Assembly (NCBI GenBank): GCA_023437305.1 | Contig: JAEZGN010000009.1 | Coordinates: forward strand, 186,001-250,000 | Origin: Bacteroidota bacterium | Lineage (GTDB): Bacteria > Bacteroidota > Bacteroidia > Bacteroidales > Dysgonomonadaceae | Direction of reading: 5' to 3' | Length of the DNA: 64,000 nucleotides | In this document: positions 18,409 through 26,942 of the stretch, piece after piece | How the letters are laid out: every line of letters begins with the position of its first letter | Numbering within the stretch: position 1 is the first letter of the stretch | The notes under the pieces: model-generated | Told to the model about the DNA's origin: nothing | Seen by the model: the letters and a program-made list of their open reading frames with translations, nothing else | Databases searched by the model: none | Translations under genes and position numbers: made by a program

Positions 18409-19629
18409 ATGAAAGAATCTGAAATAATCCTGGCTAGCCTGTCAGGAGAGGATAAGCCCGGGGTTACTGCCGCCTTAACTGCGGTTTTAGCAGATCACAA
18501 TGCCAATATACTTGATATAGGGCAAGCTAATATACATCATTCTCTTTCCTTGGCAATTATGTTCGAAGCAACGAATGCCGGAGACGTTATAAAAGATTTG
18601 CTTTTTAAAGCTACAGAATTGGGGGTTATTATCCGATTCTCACCCATCAGCAAGGAAGAATATATGCGTTGGGTGAATCTTCAAGGAACAAAAAACCGAT
18701 ATATAGTTACAGTTCTGGGACGTGTTTTAGACCCTTCTCATATTTCTGCTGTAGCACAGGTGAGTCAAAAGCATAAATTAAATATCGAAAAAATAATTCG
18801 TCTGACAGGTCGTGTTCCATTAGCAGCTTCGGAACGTCCGAGCCGTTCGTGTATTGAGCTGTCAATCAGAGGAACAGTAGATGATGTGGATGCCCTGAAG
18901 CATGATTTTATGAAACTTGCCGATGATATGGGGATCGATATCGCTTTTCAGGTAGAAAACATGTATCGCCGTATGCGTCGTCTCGTTTGCTTCGATATGG
19001 ATTCTACGTTGATTCAGACCGAAGTTATAGATGAGCTTGCCGAACGTGCAGGGGTAGGAGATGAAGTAAAGGCTATTACCGAAGCTGCTATGAGAGGAGA
19101 GATCGATTTTAGTGAAAGCTTCAAGAAACGTGTTAGTCTGCTGAAAGGTTTGGATGAGTCTGTGATGCAGGATATTGCAGAAAATCTGCCTGTAACGGAA
19201 GGGATGACACGCCTTATTCGGATATTGAAGAAGAGTGGATGTAAGCTGGCTATATTATCCGGAGGATTTACTTATTTCGGAAATTACCTGAAAGATAAGT
19301 ATGGTTTCGACTATGTTTATGCAAATGAACTGGAGATTGAAGATGGCAAATTGACCGGTAATTACGTAGGCGATATAGTAGATGGTAAACGTAAAGCCGA
19401 GTTACTTCGTTTATTAGCCCAAGTAGAAAAGGTTGATATTCGCCAAACTGTTGCTGTCGGAGATGGAGCCAATGACCTTCCTATGCTGAATATTGCAGGG
19501 CTGGGTATTGCTTTTCATGCCAAACCAAAAGTGAAAGAAAATGCCAAACAGTCCTTATCCAATGTAGGTCTCGACGGAATCTTGTATTTCTTGGGTTATA
19601 GGGACTCTATGCTCGAAGGAGAAAAGTAA
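18409..19629 (+). CDS. serB: Phosphoserine phosphatase with N-terminal ACT region
   Basis: The 406-residue enzyme dephosphorylates phosphoserine to serine. The catalytic HAD domain starts with FDMDST at 195-200 (nucleophile Asp196, acid Asp198), followed by SGGFTYF with the second-motif Ser and GDGANDLPML with the Mg-binding Asp. The first 180 residues form two ACT-type regulatory modules (SLSGEDKPGVTAALTAVLADHN and YIVTVLGRVLDPSHISAVAQVS), as in longer SerB proteins of actinobacteria and Bacteroidota. These modules often sense serine, which suggests feedback control here, by inference. It ends its gene group with a terminator 23 bases later. Confidence 0.95.
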   Translation: MKESEIILASLSGEDKPGVTAALTAVLADHNANILDIGQANIHHSLSLAIMFEATNAGDVIKDLLFKATELGVIIRFSPISKEEYMRWVNLQGTKNRYIVTVLGRVLDPSHISAVAQVSQKHKLNIEKIIRLTGRVPLAASERPSRSCIELSIRGTVDDVDALKHDFMKLADDMGIDIAFQVENMYRRMRRLVCFDMDSTLIQTEVIDELAERAGVGDEVKAITEAAMRGEIDFSESFKKRVSLLKGLDESVMQDIAENLPVTEGMTRLIRILKKSGCKLAILSGGFTYFGNYLKDKYGFDYVYANELEIEDGKLTGNYVGDIVDGKRKAELLRLLAQVEKVDIRQTVAVGDGANDLPMLNIAGLGIAFHAKPKVKENAKQSLSNVGLDGILYFLGYRDSMLEGEK

Positions 19630-19652
19630 ATAGAATACAAAATATAAAGTAG

Positions 19653-19687
19653 AATAGGCTGTCTTGTAAAAGGTGGCCTATTTTTAT
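19653..19687 (+). terminator. Terminator after serB
   Basis: AATAGGC (19653-19659) pairs with GCCTATT (19676-19682) around a 16-base loop, and a T-rich tract follows. It lies 23 bases beyond the serB stop. Confidence 0.6.
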
Positions 19688-19768
19688 TTTGTTAGATAAT
19701 ACTAAGTGTCAAAAAGAATTCGTCAAATGTTGTTTCTGAATAGGTGGAGGATTCCATTATAATAAAGA

Positions 19769-19802
19769 GTCGGGATGCTTCGTTGCCTCAACATGACAAA
19801 AA
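19769..19802 (-). repeat. Copy of a dispersed GTCATGTTGA-type intergenic repeat
   Basis: Read on the minus strand this is TTTTTGTCATGTTGAGGCAA followed by CGAAGCATCCCGAC. The first 15 bases are identical to the left arm of the palindromic element at 58309-58386, and GAAnCATC is shared further in. The opposite arm is not clearly present here. I place it with short repeats of the form GTCATnnTGAnCGAAGnGAAnnATC that occur between genes in many Bacteroidota, from memory. Confidence 0.5.
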
Positions 19803-19992
19803 CTATATACTACAGTAATTATTATTGACTAAATAATATCGGTAATGTGTTATATTTATTTAATGTATAGATAGATAATCCTCAATTGGTAGATGTATAG
19901 AATATATGAAATATTATTTTTTGTATAGAAAAGGTATATAGGAATCGGGTTTCCTTGTCAGTGTAACTTTTAGATATTTTGGGATTATAAAA

Positions 19993-20149
19993 ATATCTGA
20001 AAGGAGTTATACCCAATAACCGCGCTATCCAAAATCCACTTTCACAAGCGAAAATTTAAATCTGTAAGGTCGGTAATAAATAAGGAGACTTACTCGGATA
20101 TTGGTGGTTACAAATGCCCAGAACACCCTAAATAACTCCTTCCTGATAT
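19993..20149. repeat. Long imperfect inverted repeat, possible mobile-element remnant or structured RNA
   Basis: ATATCTGAAAGGAGTTAT at 19993-20010 pairs with ATAACTCCTTCCTGATAT at 20132-20149, matching 16 of 18 positions. Further in, TAACC...TATCC (20016-20030) can pair with GGATA...GGTTA (20096-20110). The outer arms enclose about 120 bases with no reliable gene. It lies in the 800-base gap between serB and the ABC-F gene. The rest of that gap (20150-20390) is AT-rich and shows nothing recognisable. Confidence 0.45.
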
Positions 20150-20392
20150 TTAATCATTTTTCTGTTTCAATAAACAGGAAAATATATATTGTTAATATCT
20201 ATTTGTGCCATATAATTGGCAAAATTCTACTATTGTGTATTAGCTACACATCTGTAGCCAGTACAAATATAGGCAAATATTTGATATGAACTATAGTAGT
20301 TATGTTAAAAATACACGAAGGTGTTAATGAAATAGAAAAATGATAGGCTTTGTGTGGTCTTTGTACCGATTGAGGAGTGTTGTTGAAGTAAA

Positions 20393-20425
20393 AAAAGCGA
20401 TAATTCAGTATGAATTATCGCTTTT
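20393..20425 (-). terminator. Terminator of the ABC-F gene
   Basis: A perfect 15-bp stem, AAAAGCGATAATTCA / TGAATTATCGCTTTT, has a 3-base loop and, read leftward, is followed by a T-tract (GCTTTTTTTAC). It starts 14 bases beyond the stop codon of the minus-strand gene. Confidence 0.85.
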
Positions 20426-20438
20426 GGATATATATTAA

Positions 20439-22052
20439 TTATTTGTACATCTTGTTTCGTAATGATTTTATATCCTCGGAAGTGATATAATCATCATAAT
20501 CCATGATCTTGTCGATAATTCCGTTCGGTGTCAATTCTATTACACGATTACAGACAGTTTGTATAAATTCGTGGTCGTGCGACGCCATTAATACATTTCC
20601 TTTAAACTGAATGAGTGTATTATTGAAAGCCTGTATCGATTCCAAATCCAGATGGTTGGTCGGTGAGTCGAGAACAAGACAGTTTGCGCTTTTTAGCATC
20701 ATACGTGCTATCATACAGCGCATCTTTTCGCCCCCTGAGAGTACTTTCGTGTTTTTTAGTACTTCTTCACCCGAAAATAGCATTCTGCCCAAAAATCCTT
20801 TTATATAGATTTCGCTTGTATCATCAGAGAATTGTGATAGCCAGTCGATCAGGTTCAGATCTTCTTTAAAATAATCACTGTTATCCAATGGTAGATAAGC
20901 GTTGGTAATAGTTTGTCCCCAGCTGAATGTTCCTGCATCGGGCTTAGCATACTCATTTATTATCTCAAAGAATGCAGTCATTGCGCGCGGATCTTTCGAA
21001 AGGAAGATAACCTTATCGTCTTTTTCTATATTGAAGCTGACATTGTTGAATAGCACTTTCCCTTCTATCGATTTGCTCAGCCCGTTTACCTCCAATATCT
21101 TATTTCCGGGCTCACGATCGGGAGTGAAGATGATTCCCGGGTATTTACGAGACGATGGCTTAATTTCTTCAATATTAAGCTTCTCAAGCATCTTCTTACG
21201 GCTGGTGGTTTGCTTCGACTTGGCTACATTGGCACTGAATCGACGAATAAATTCTTCCAGCTCTTTTTTCTTTTCTTCAGCTTTTTTGTTTTGTTGTTGT
21301 TGCTGACGCAAAGCTAATTGGCTCGATTCGTACCAGAAGCTATAGTTACCCGCAAACATAGTTACTTTACCAAAGTCTATATCCACAGTATGTGTACATA
21401 CAGAGTCTAAGAAGTGACGGTCGTGCGATACAATCAATATTGTATTCTCTGCATTTGCCAGATAGTTTTCCAACCACATCACAGTTTCAATATCAAGGTC
21501 GTTGGTAGGCTCATCGAGAAGCAGGTTGTCAGGATTGCCAAACAAGGCACGTGCTAGCAAAATACGCACTTTTTGCTTACCGCTCATATCGCCCATCATC
21601 TGATAGTGCAAATCCTCGCTTACGCCAAGTCCGCTAAGTAGCATTGCCGCATCATTCTCTGCATTCCATCCTTCAAGCTCGGCAAATCGTTCTTCAAGCT
21701 CCGAAGCTCTTATACCATCTGCGTCCGAAAAATCTTCTTTGGCATACAGAGTATCTTTTTCTTGCATAATACTCCAAAGTGTACTGTGTCCTTGCAATAC
21801 GGTATTCATTACCGTTTGATCGTCAAAGGCAAAGTGATCTTGAGACAATACAGAGAGACGCTCACCCGGTCCTAAAGAAAATGTTCCGGTTGTAGCATCT
21901 TTTTCTCCACTAAGTATTTTGAGAAGTGTAGATTTCCCTGCGCCATTAGCACCGATTATACCATAGCAATTGCCACTTGTAAATTTAAGATTCACGTCTT
22001 GGAAAAGTACTCTTTTTCCAAACTGAATCCCTAGATTAGAAACTGTTATCAT
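20439..22052 (-). CDS. ABC-F family ATPase, YbiT-like ribosome-associated factor
   Basis: The 537-residue soluble protein has two ATP-binding cassettes and no membrane segments. Cassette 1 has Walker A GANGAGKST (about 34-42), a degenerate signature MSGKQKVRILLAR and DEPTNDLD. A charged linker (about 245-300, KKAEEKKKELEEFIRRFSAN) is the ribosome-contacting P-site arm of ABC-F proteins. Cassette 2 lacks a canonical Walker A (it reads FLSKDPRAMTAF) but has signature LSGGEKMRC and DSPTNHLDLE. This layout and the opening MITVSNLGIQFGKRVLF fit the YbiT group. ABC-F factors free stalled ribosomes; some protect against antibiotics, and nothing here indicates resistance. Confidence 0.9.
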   Translation of the reverse strand: MITVSNLGIQFGKRVLFQDVNLKFTSGNCYGIIGANGAGKSTLLKILSGEKDATTGTFSLGPGERLSVLSQDHFAFDDQTVMNTVLQGHSTLWSIMQEKDTLYAKEDFSDADGIRASELEERFAELEGWNAENDAAMLLSGLGVSEDLHYQMMGDMSGKQKVRILLARALFGNPDNLLLDEPTNDLDIETVMWLENYLANAENTILIVSHDRHFLDSVCTHTVDIDFGKVTMFAGNYSFWYESSQLALRQQQQQNKKAEEKKKELEEFIRRFSANVAKSKQTTSRKKMLEKLNIEEIKPSSRKYPGIIFTPDREPGNKILEVNGLSKSIEGKVLFNNVSFNIEKDDKVIFLSKDPRAMTAFFEIINEYAKPDAGTFSWGQTITNAYLPLDNSDYFKEDLNLIDWLSQFSDDTSEIYIKGFLGRMLFSGEEVLKNTKVLSGGEKMRCMIARMMLKSANCLVLDSPTNHLDLESIQAFNNTLIQFKGNVLMASHDHEFIQTVCNRVIELTPNGIIDKIMDYDDYITSEDIKSLRNKMYK

Positions 22053-22116
22053 TATTATTATTCAATTACAGATTATATACGATATAGGATAATATCTCAT
22101 TACCCAAATGCGGGCA

Positions 22117-22147
22117 CAAAGGTACAAATTATTGGCTGATAATCAAA
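22117..22147 (-). promoter_or_regulatory. Promoter of the ABC-F gene
   Basis: On the minus strand TTTG (22147-22144), a 19-base spacer and TACCTTTG (22124-22117) match the Bacteroidota consensus. It lies 65 bases upstream of the start codon. Confidence 0.75.
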
Positions 22148-22255
22148 GCATACCAACCTTTAGGAATAAATATATATTATAATTTAGACTAAAAATAGCC
22201 TTACTCTTAGTTTGCAAAAAATAGCTTTTTATGGCTTGTTTCTTCTATAAGGTTC

Positions 22256-23692
22256 TTACAAAGCTCTGATTGTTACAGAATGTCTTATTTCAGGAACGAT
22301 TTGAAAAATACGCCTTTGCATTCCATCCCAAGCTTCGATGCTGATTTTATTGTCCGATTTGTTATTGATATATCTTTCGAAGCCATAGAGGTAAGAAAAT
22401 TGCGTAAAATAATCGGGATTTGTAAATTCTTTCGCAATGTCATTATAGTATCCTGCGCTCCAGAACATACAGTCGGAAAAGCCTTCCGAGTTGGTAAAGC
22501 GAGTAGTTTGATCTCTGAATACCATTGTGTCATCTATGAAATAACGATATCCGGCAGACAGAACATCTTTGTTGCGTTCAAACTTTCTGTTGTTTACCTT
22601 TTCTATAATATAATCCGGGCGTATACCCGCAATATAAGCAGGGGAATTAAAATCTACATCTTTGATATGCCCCAGATCGTCTGCATCATAATAGATTCCT
22701 GTATAATTATATTTGTTTGTTTCTACAATATACTTGGCTTCTCTTTTGTTTTGAGTATATGGAAATTGTTTGAGCATCAATGGTGTATGAAGCTTGACGT
22801 AGTCTTCGAGCGAATACTGAGCCGAAAGATAATCTTTGATATTACAATCCCATATTTGGGTTAGCTTCGAGTTGTCTATATATTTACGATCATAGAAGCT
22901 AAATCCATATTCTACTATGTATTGAGCCGAAGAACCTACTTTAGGATCATTGGAATCAAATATAGGTAGAAGTACCAATTGTTTTTTGTCGCAGTCGTAT
23001 CGTAATGATGTAGGGTTATAATTGGGGTTATTCAATCCGGTGTATCTGTTGTTGGGTGAGTAGCTGTAATATGCCTGTACTACTATATCCGGATCGGAAG
23101 TATCTCTAACCAGACCTTTCGACTGTAATTCTTTTTCTAATAAGTTTGTAATCTGCTTGTCTATAGCCGGAACATTTTTTCCTGCATCATAAAAGTCGTA
23201 TGTGTGATAATCTGTGAAATCTACATCAGTGTTTGTTTGTACGTGTAGCGGTAACGCGAATGTCTGCTGATTTGTGTTTTCAAGGCTGTAAAAAGAGTAT
23301 ACCTCAGACAACTGCTTTTCGCTTACCGAATTAGTCGCAATACATTTACGCATCAGCGGGTACTCCTTGAAGTAAGTATTCATATTGCGGATTGTAAATT
23401 TTACTTCGGGATCGTATTTGTTGTCAAACAGCCAGTTTGCAATGGTCTGATTGTCTCTCAGGTATGTAGCTTGCCCGTTGATCTCCATTATTATATCATC
23501 TATTTTTATTCCCGATTTTTCGGCGGGAGAGTTGGGTTCTACTCCCGTAATAACCAATTCACCATAACCCCAGTTCTGGTTTCTGCTAACTTCGAATGTT
23601 ATGCCGTAATAGCAGTTTTTTTCATAGTCTTGGGCTTTTACGTAAAAAGGAGTTATTAATAAAAGAAGAAGAATATAAAGTACTTTGTTCAT
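22256..23692 (-). CDS. Secreted PDZ and DUF4136-like protein
   Basis: The 478-residue product has a signal peptide (MNKVLYILLLLLITPFYVKAQ) and a first PDZ domain at about 28-105 (YGELVITGVEPNSPAEKSGIKIDDIIMEING). A central domain starts TDYHTYDFYDAGKNVPAIDKQ, followed by LEKELQSKGLVRDTSDPDIVVQAYYSYS. That is the DUF4136 pattern of a lipoprotein-like fold in which a small multi-copy family of envelope proteins is known. A second PDZ-like stretch is seen at about 340-375 (DLGHIKDVDFNSPAYIAGIRPDYIIEKVNN). No protease active site is present, so it is likely a periplasmic scaffold. A TATCTTTG -7 element lies on the minus strand at 23728-23721. Confidence 0.75.
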   Translation of the reverse strand: MNKVLYILLLLLITPFYVKAQDYEKNCYYGITFEVSRNQNWGYGELVITGVEPNSPAEKSGIKIDDIIMEINGQATYLRDNQTIANWLFDNKYDPEVKFTIRNMNTYFKEYPLMRKCIATNSVSEKQLSEVYSFYSLENTNQQTFALPLHVQTNTDVDFTDYHTYDFYDAGKNVPAIDKQITNLLEKELQSKGLVRDTSDPDIVVQAYYSYSPNNRYTGLNNPNYNPTSLRYDCDKKQLVLLPIFDSNDPKVGSSAQYIVEYGFSFYDRKYIDNSKLTQIWDCNIKDYLSAQYSLEDYVKLHTPLMLKQFPYTQNKREAKYIVETNKYNYTGIYYDADDLGHIKDVDFNSPAYIAGIRPDYIIEKVNNRKFERNKDVLSAGYRYFIDDTMVFRDQTTRFTNSEGFSDCMFWSAGYYNDIAKEFTNPDYFTQFSYLYGFERYINNKSDNKISIEAWDGMQRRIFQIVPEIRHSVTIRAL

Positions 23693-23813
23693 TTTGGGAC
23701 CAGATTGAAAAATTAGAGCACAAAGATAGAACTAATAGATTAAATGCATGTTATCTCTTGCCGAAAAAAGATAATTCTAAATTTTCTCTATGCGGGGTAA
23801 ACTTGTTTTTTTG

Positions 23814-24902
23814 TTATTTTGCCAATTTGTCTATAATTGCCAGCATCTGATTGTAATTCTTGTCTATTGATTCCAGTAATTTGTATTGTGCACGGGTACG
23901 TACTAAATTATGCGTGTCATATTTAACTTTATAATAATTGTCTCCGTCTATGTAATCCATCAGAAAACGAAGTACTTGTTCGAATGTGATATATTTCGCG
24001 GAGAAAGCAAGGTTCTCTATTTCGGCTGGAGTAAGAAATACTTTTGTCTCGGAGAGGTAGCCTTTGGTGTAACCTTCAAAAATATCCATTTTAAGATACA
24101 CATTGTCGAGATTTTCATCGTCTTCTTTACCTGCATTTGCATAAGAACGAATGGCGTCGCCATAATCATTTAGGCAGATGCTGTTAAGTACTGTATCGAG
24201 ATCGATTACACAGAGTACATTTTCTTGTTTGTCGAACAAGATATTGCTTATTTTAGTGTCGTTGTGAGTCACACGCATCGGTAGTTCCCCTGTCTCTGCT
24301 TTTGTCCAAAAGTCCAACATCTCTTTTCTGCGGTTCTCTATCCAATCTATTTCCTGCTGTACCTGCGATTTTCTGCCTACGGGATCTTTAGCTAACACAT
24401 CATCCCACTGGCTGAAACGTATACGCATATTATGAAATCCGGGTAGTATATCAGCGAGAGGCTCTTTCATATCAGCCAGCATAGCCTGAAATTTTCCGAT
24501 GCCTTTCCCTCCTTGTGCTGCCAGCTCGGGCGAATCGGCAAATTGGTATGTTATCGTATCTTCTATAAATAAGCAAGCTGCCCAATATTCATTTTCTTCG
24601 TCTTTGTAACATAGCTTCCCATCGGTTGTTGGTGTAACGGTAAGTGCTTCACGAAGCGGGTCACCACCCTGTTCTTTTATCTTATGCTTTAGGTGTGTGG
24701 TTACCTTATAGATATTTTCCATCATGGATGGAATGTCTTTGAATATATTCTTATTCTTGCGCTGCAAGATATAATTGGGACTATTTCCTTCTATTTCTAC
24801 AAAGAAAGTATCGTTGATAAGTCCTTCTCCCATAGGGCGAATTTCTTTTACTGTTCCCTCAAAAGCAAATTTGTTACCAATATTTGTCAGTGTTTCTTTC
24901 AT
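23814..24902 (-). CDS. N-acetylhexosamine 1-kinase-like phosphotransferase (APH fold)
   Basis: The 362-residue protein has the aminoglycoside-phosphotransferase kinase fold. It has an N-lobe with GEGLINDTFFVEI and YILQRKNKNIF (ATP-site Lys region). The catalytic loop HNDTKISNILFD lies near residue 210, and the metal-binding motif CVIDLDTV follows. The wording resembles Bifidobacterium N-acetylhexosamine 1-kinase (NahK), often mislabelled mucin desulfatase, which makes sugar 1-phosphates for the lacto-N-biose route. Aminoglycoside resistance is unlikely. An earlier in-frame start (25010) would add 36 residues of no similarity, so I use the ATG at 24902. No lacto-N-biose phosphorylase gene is nearby, and the substrate is open. 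Confidence 0.75.
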   Translation of the reverse strand: MKETLTNIGNKFAFEGTVKEIRPMGEGLINDTFFVEIEGNSPNYILQRKNKNIFKDIPSMMENIYKVTTHLKHKIKEQGGDPLREALTVTPTTDGKLCYKDEENEYWAACLFIEDTITYQFADSPELAAQGGKGIGKFQAMLADMKEPLADILPGFHNMRIRFSQWDDVLAKDPVGRKSQVQQEIDWIENRRKEMLDFWTKAETGELPMRVTHNDTKISNILFDKQENVLCVIDLDTVLNSICLNDYGDAIRSYANAGKEDDENLDNVYLKMDIFEGYTKGYLSETKVFLTPAEIENLAFSAKYITFEQVLRFLMDYIDGDNYYKVKYDTHNLVRTRAQYKLLESIDKNYNQMLAIIDKLAK

Positions 24903-25096
24903 GATGCTAAATGATATAAATAAGGTTGGTTGTTTTTTCCCACAAATACAAAAATAACGAAATCTTCCTAATTCGAATCTTGTATTGAGAAGAATACCGA
25001 AAGATGACAAAAAGTAGAAATCTATAAATAGACTCTAAATAAATACGTAACTTTATACCGCGAAAAAATTATATAATAAATTAAAGGAAATAAATC

Positions 25097-25696
25097 ATGT
25101 TTTCAGGAATAGTAGAAGAAGCAGCAACAGTAGTATCGTTACGTAAAGAAGCCGAAAACCTGCACCTTACAATGAAATGTTCATTTACTCACGAATTGAA
25201 GATAGACCAGAGTGTGGCTCATAACGGCGTGTGCCTTACAGTGGTAAATCTGGAGGGAGATACATATACCGTAACAGCTATAAAGGAAACATTGGAGCGC
25301 TCAAATCTAGGCCTGCTGAAGGTAGGAGATAAAGTAAATCTGGAACGCAGTATGTTGATGAACGGACGCCTCGATGGCCATATTGTACAGGGACATGTAG
25401 ATCAGACAGCAAAATGTGTTGAAATACGTGAAGCAGACGGTAGCTGGTACTTTAAGTTCGAATATGAATTTGACCGGGAAATGGCAAAAAAAGGATATCT
25501 TACTGTTGATAAAGGTTCTGTTACTGTTAACGGTGTCAGCCTTACTGTAGTTGATCCTACAAATAATACATTTGAGGTCGCTATTATTCCTTATACTTAC
25601 GAGCATACGAACTTTCATCAATTTAAAGTAGGTAGTGTAGTTAATCTCGAATTTGATATTATAGGTAAATACATCAGCCGCATCACTCAACTTTGA
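25097..25696 (+). CDS. ribE: Riboflavin synthase alpha chain
   Basis: The 199-residue enzyme combines two 6,7-dimethyl-8-ribityllumazines into riboflavin. It begins with the family opening MFSGIVEEAATV, followed by two lumazine-binding repeats. The first is about 1-90 (SVAHNGVCLTVVNLEGDTYTV...LGLLKVGDKVNLERSM), the second about 95-190 (SVTVNGVSLTVVDPTNNTFEV...KVGSVVNLEFDIIGKY). GHIVQGHVD, between them, is the conserved active-site segment. Length is normal. No FMN riboswitch is visible in the 86 bases upstream. A nitroreductase, itself an FMN enzyme, starts 3 bases after the stop. Confidence 0.95.
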   Translation: MFSGIVEEAATVVSLRKEAENLHLTMKCSFTHELKIDQSVAHNGVCLTVVNLEGDTYTVTAIKETLERSNLGLLKVGDKVNLERSMLMNGRLDGHIVQGHVDQTAKCVEIREADGSWYFKFEYEFDREMAKKGYLTVDKGSVTVNGVSLTVVDPTNNTFEVAIIPYTYEHTNFHQFKVGSVVNLEFDIIGKYISRITQL

Positions 25697-25699
25697 TAA

Positions 25700-26254
25700 A
25701 TGAACATGGAAGAATTCTACGAACTGGTAAAACATAGACAGAGTACACGAGCTTTTGATACTACACGTGCAGTAGATCGAGACATCATAGCTCGCATACT
25801 CGATGCCGGACGTTTAGCACCTTCGGCATGCAATGCACAGCCATGGCATTTTATAGTAGTAGACGAGCCCGAATTGAAGAACAAGGTGGCCGATGCCGCT
25901 TCTGCCCGTCTGTTGGGGATGAATCATTTTACAAAACAAGCTCCTGTTCATATCGTAGTAGTGGAAGAAAAAGTAAACCTGAGTTCGGGAATTGGTGGTA
26001 TTGTAAAAGACAAACATTTTGCATTTCTGGATATCGGTATAGCCACCGCACATATTTGTCTTGCGGCAGAAGCCGAAGGATTAGGAAGTTGTATATTGGG
26101 TTGGTTTGCCGAATCGAAAATGAAGAAATTACTCAATATTCCTGACAACAAGAGAGTAGTACTTAATATTGTTATCGGTTATCCGGCTCAACCATTACGA
26201 GACAAAAAACGAAAGACTACCGAAGAGGTAATTTCATATAATACATATAAATAG
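25700..26254 (+). CDS. Nitroreductase family FMN-dependent oxidoreductase
   Basis: The 184-residue protein has RQSTRAFD (about 13-20), the FMN-phosphate binding segment of nitroreductases, then RLAPSACNAQPWHFIVV and a C-terminal AAEAEGLGSCILGWF and VVLNIVIGYPA, which complete the FMN fold. It should be a cytoplasmic dimer using NAD(P)H to reduce nitro or quinone-like compounds; substrate unknown. ATG codons occur at 25700 and 25706 and either may be used. It sits immediately after ribE, which supplies riboflavin for FMN, so a shared transcript makes sense. Confidence 0.88.
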   Translation: MNMEEFYELVKHRQSTRAFDTTRAVDRDIIARILDAGRLAPSACNAQPWHFIVVDEPELKNKVADAASARLLGMNHFTKQAPVHIVVVEEKVNLSSGIGGIVKDKHFAFLDIGIATAHICLAAEAEGLGSCILGWFAESKMKKLLNIPDNKRVVLNIVIGYPAQPLRDKKRKTTEEVISYNTYK

Positions 26255-26272
26255 AGTTGTCGTACATTTACT

Positions 26273-26902
26273 ATGGAGAAGAAATATTGGGTTTTTCTTA
26301 TCATCTTTGTTCTCGTAGCCGTTTGGTCGGGGTATCAGCCTTATGAGACAGGATTGTGGTTTCTGGAAGCCGGAATATGCCTTGCGGCGGTTATTCTATT
26401 AATGACTACTTTCAAGCGATTTCGCTTTACGGATATGACCTATATTTTTATTCTCATCCATCTTATTATTTTGTTTGTGGGGGCTCATTATTCTTATGCC
26501 CGTGTACCGCTGTTCGATTGGGTAAAAGAGGTTTTTGATCAGGACAGGAATAACTACGATAAGGTAGGACATTTTGCACAAGGATTTATTCCTGCTATGG
26601 TTGCTCGCGAACTCCTTATACGTTTAGACGTAATCCGCAAGAAAGGTTGGATTCCATTTTTTGTTATTTGCATCTGTTTAGCGATTAGTGCCTTTTACGA
26701 ACTGATAGAGTGGTGGACTGCGGTTTTGTCGGGAGACGGAGCCGAAGATTTTCTGGGCACACAAGGGTATGTATGGGATACTCAGTCGGATATGTTTTGT
26801 GCTATGATCGGGGCTATTTGTATGCTGATATTCTTTTCAAGATTGCAGGATAAGCAAATAAGTAAAATGGCACATTCTGATGATTCAGAAAAAGATAATT
26901 AA
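26273..26902 (+). CDS. YjdF/DUF2238 inner membrane protein
   Basis: The 209-residue protein has about six hydrophobic helices. The central segment NNYDKVGHFAQGFIPAMVARELLIR and the later SAFYELIEWWTAVLSG are the signature of the YjdF (DUF2238) family, and the embedded DxxGH and ELIEW residues are conserved. Family function is unknown. It lies 18 bases after the nitroreductase gene and 40 before the next transporter, on one strand, so it is probably in the ribE transcript. A GC-rich charged tail (HSDDSEKDN) ends the protein. Confidence 0.82.
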   Translation: MEKKYWVFLIIFVLVAVWSGYQPYETGLWFLEAGICLAAVILLMTTFKRFRFTDMTYIFILIHLIILFVGAHYSYARVPLFDWVKEVFDQDRNNYDKVGHFAQGFIPAMVARELLIRLDVIRKKGWIPFFVICICLAISAFYELIEWWTAVLSGDGAEDFLGTQGYVWDTQSDMFCAMIGAICMLIFFSRLQDKQISKMAHSDDSEKDN

Positions 26903-26942
26903 TCAATATTTTTTAGATATACATCTAACTTGTAATTAAACA

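Noticed and set aside
20101..20289. 62-codon open frame in the serB to ABC-F gap
   Set aside because: Overlaps the inverted repeat arm, has no ribosome binding site and no recognisable sequence.
24903..25010. N-terminal extension of the NahK-like protein
   Set aside because: 36 extra residues rich in Phe/Cys with no family similarity, and they lie across the likely promoter region.
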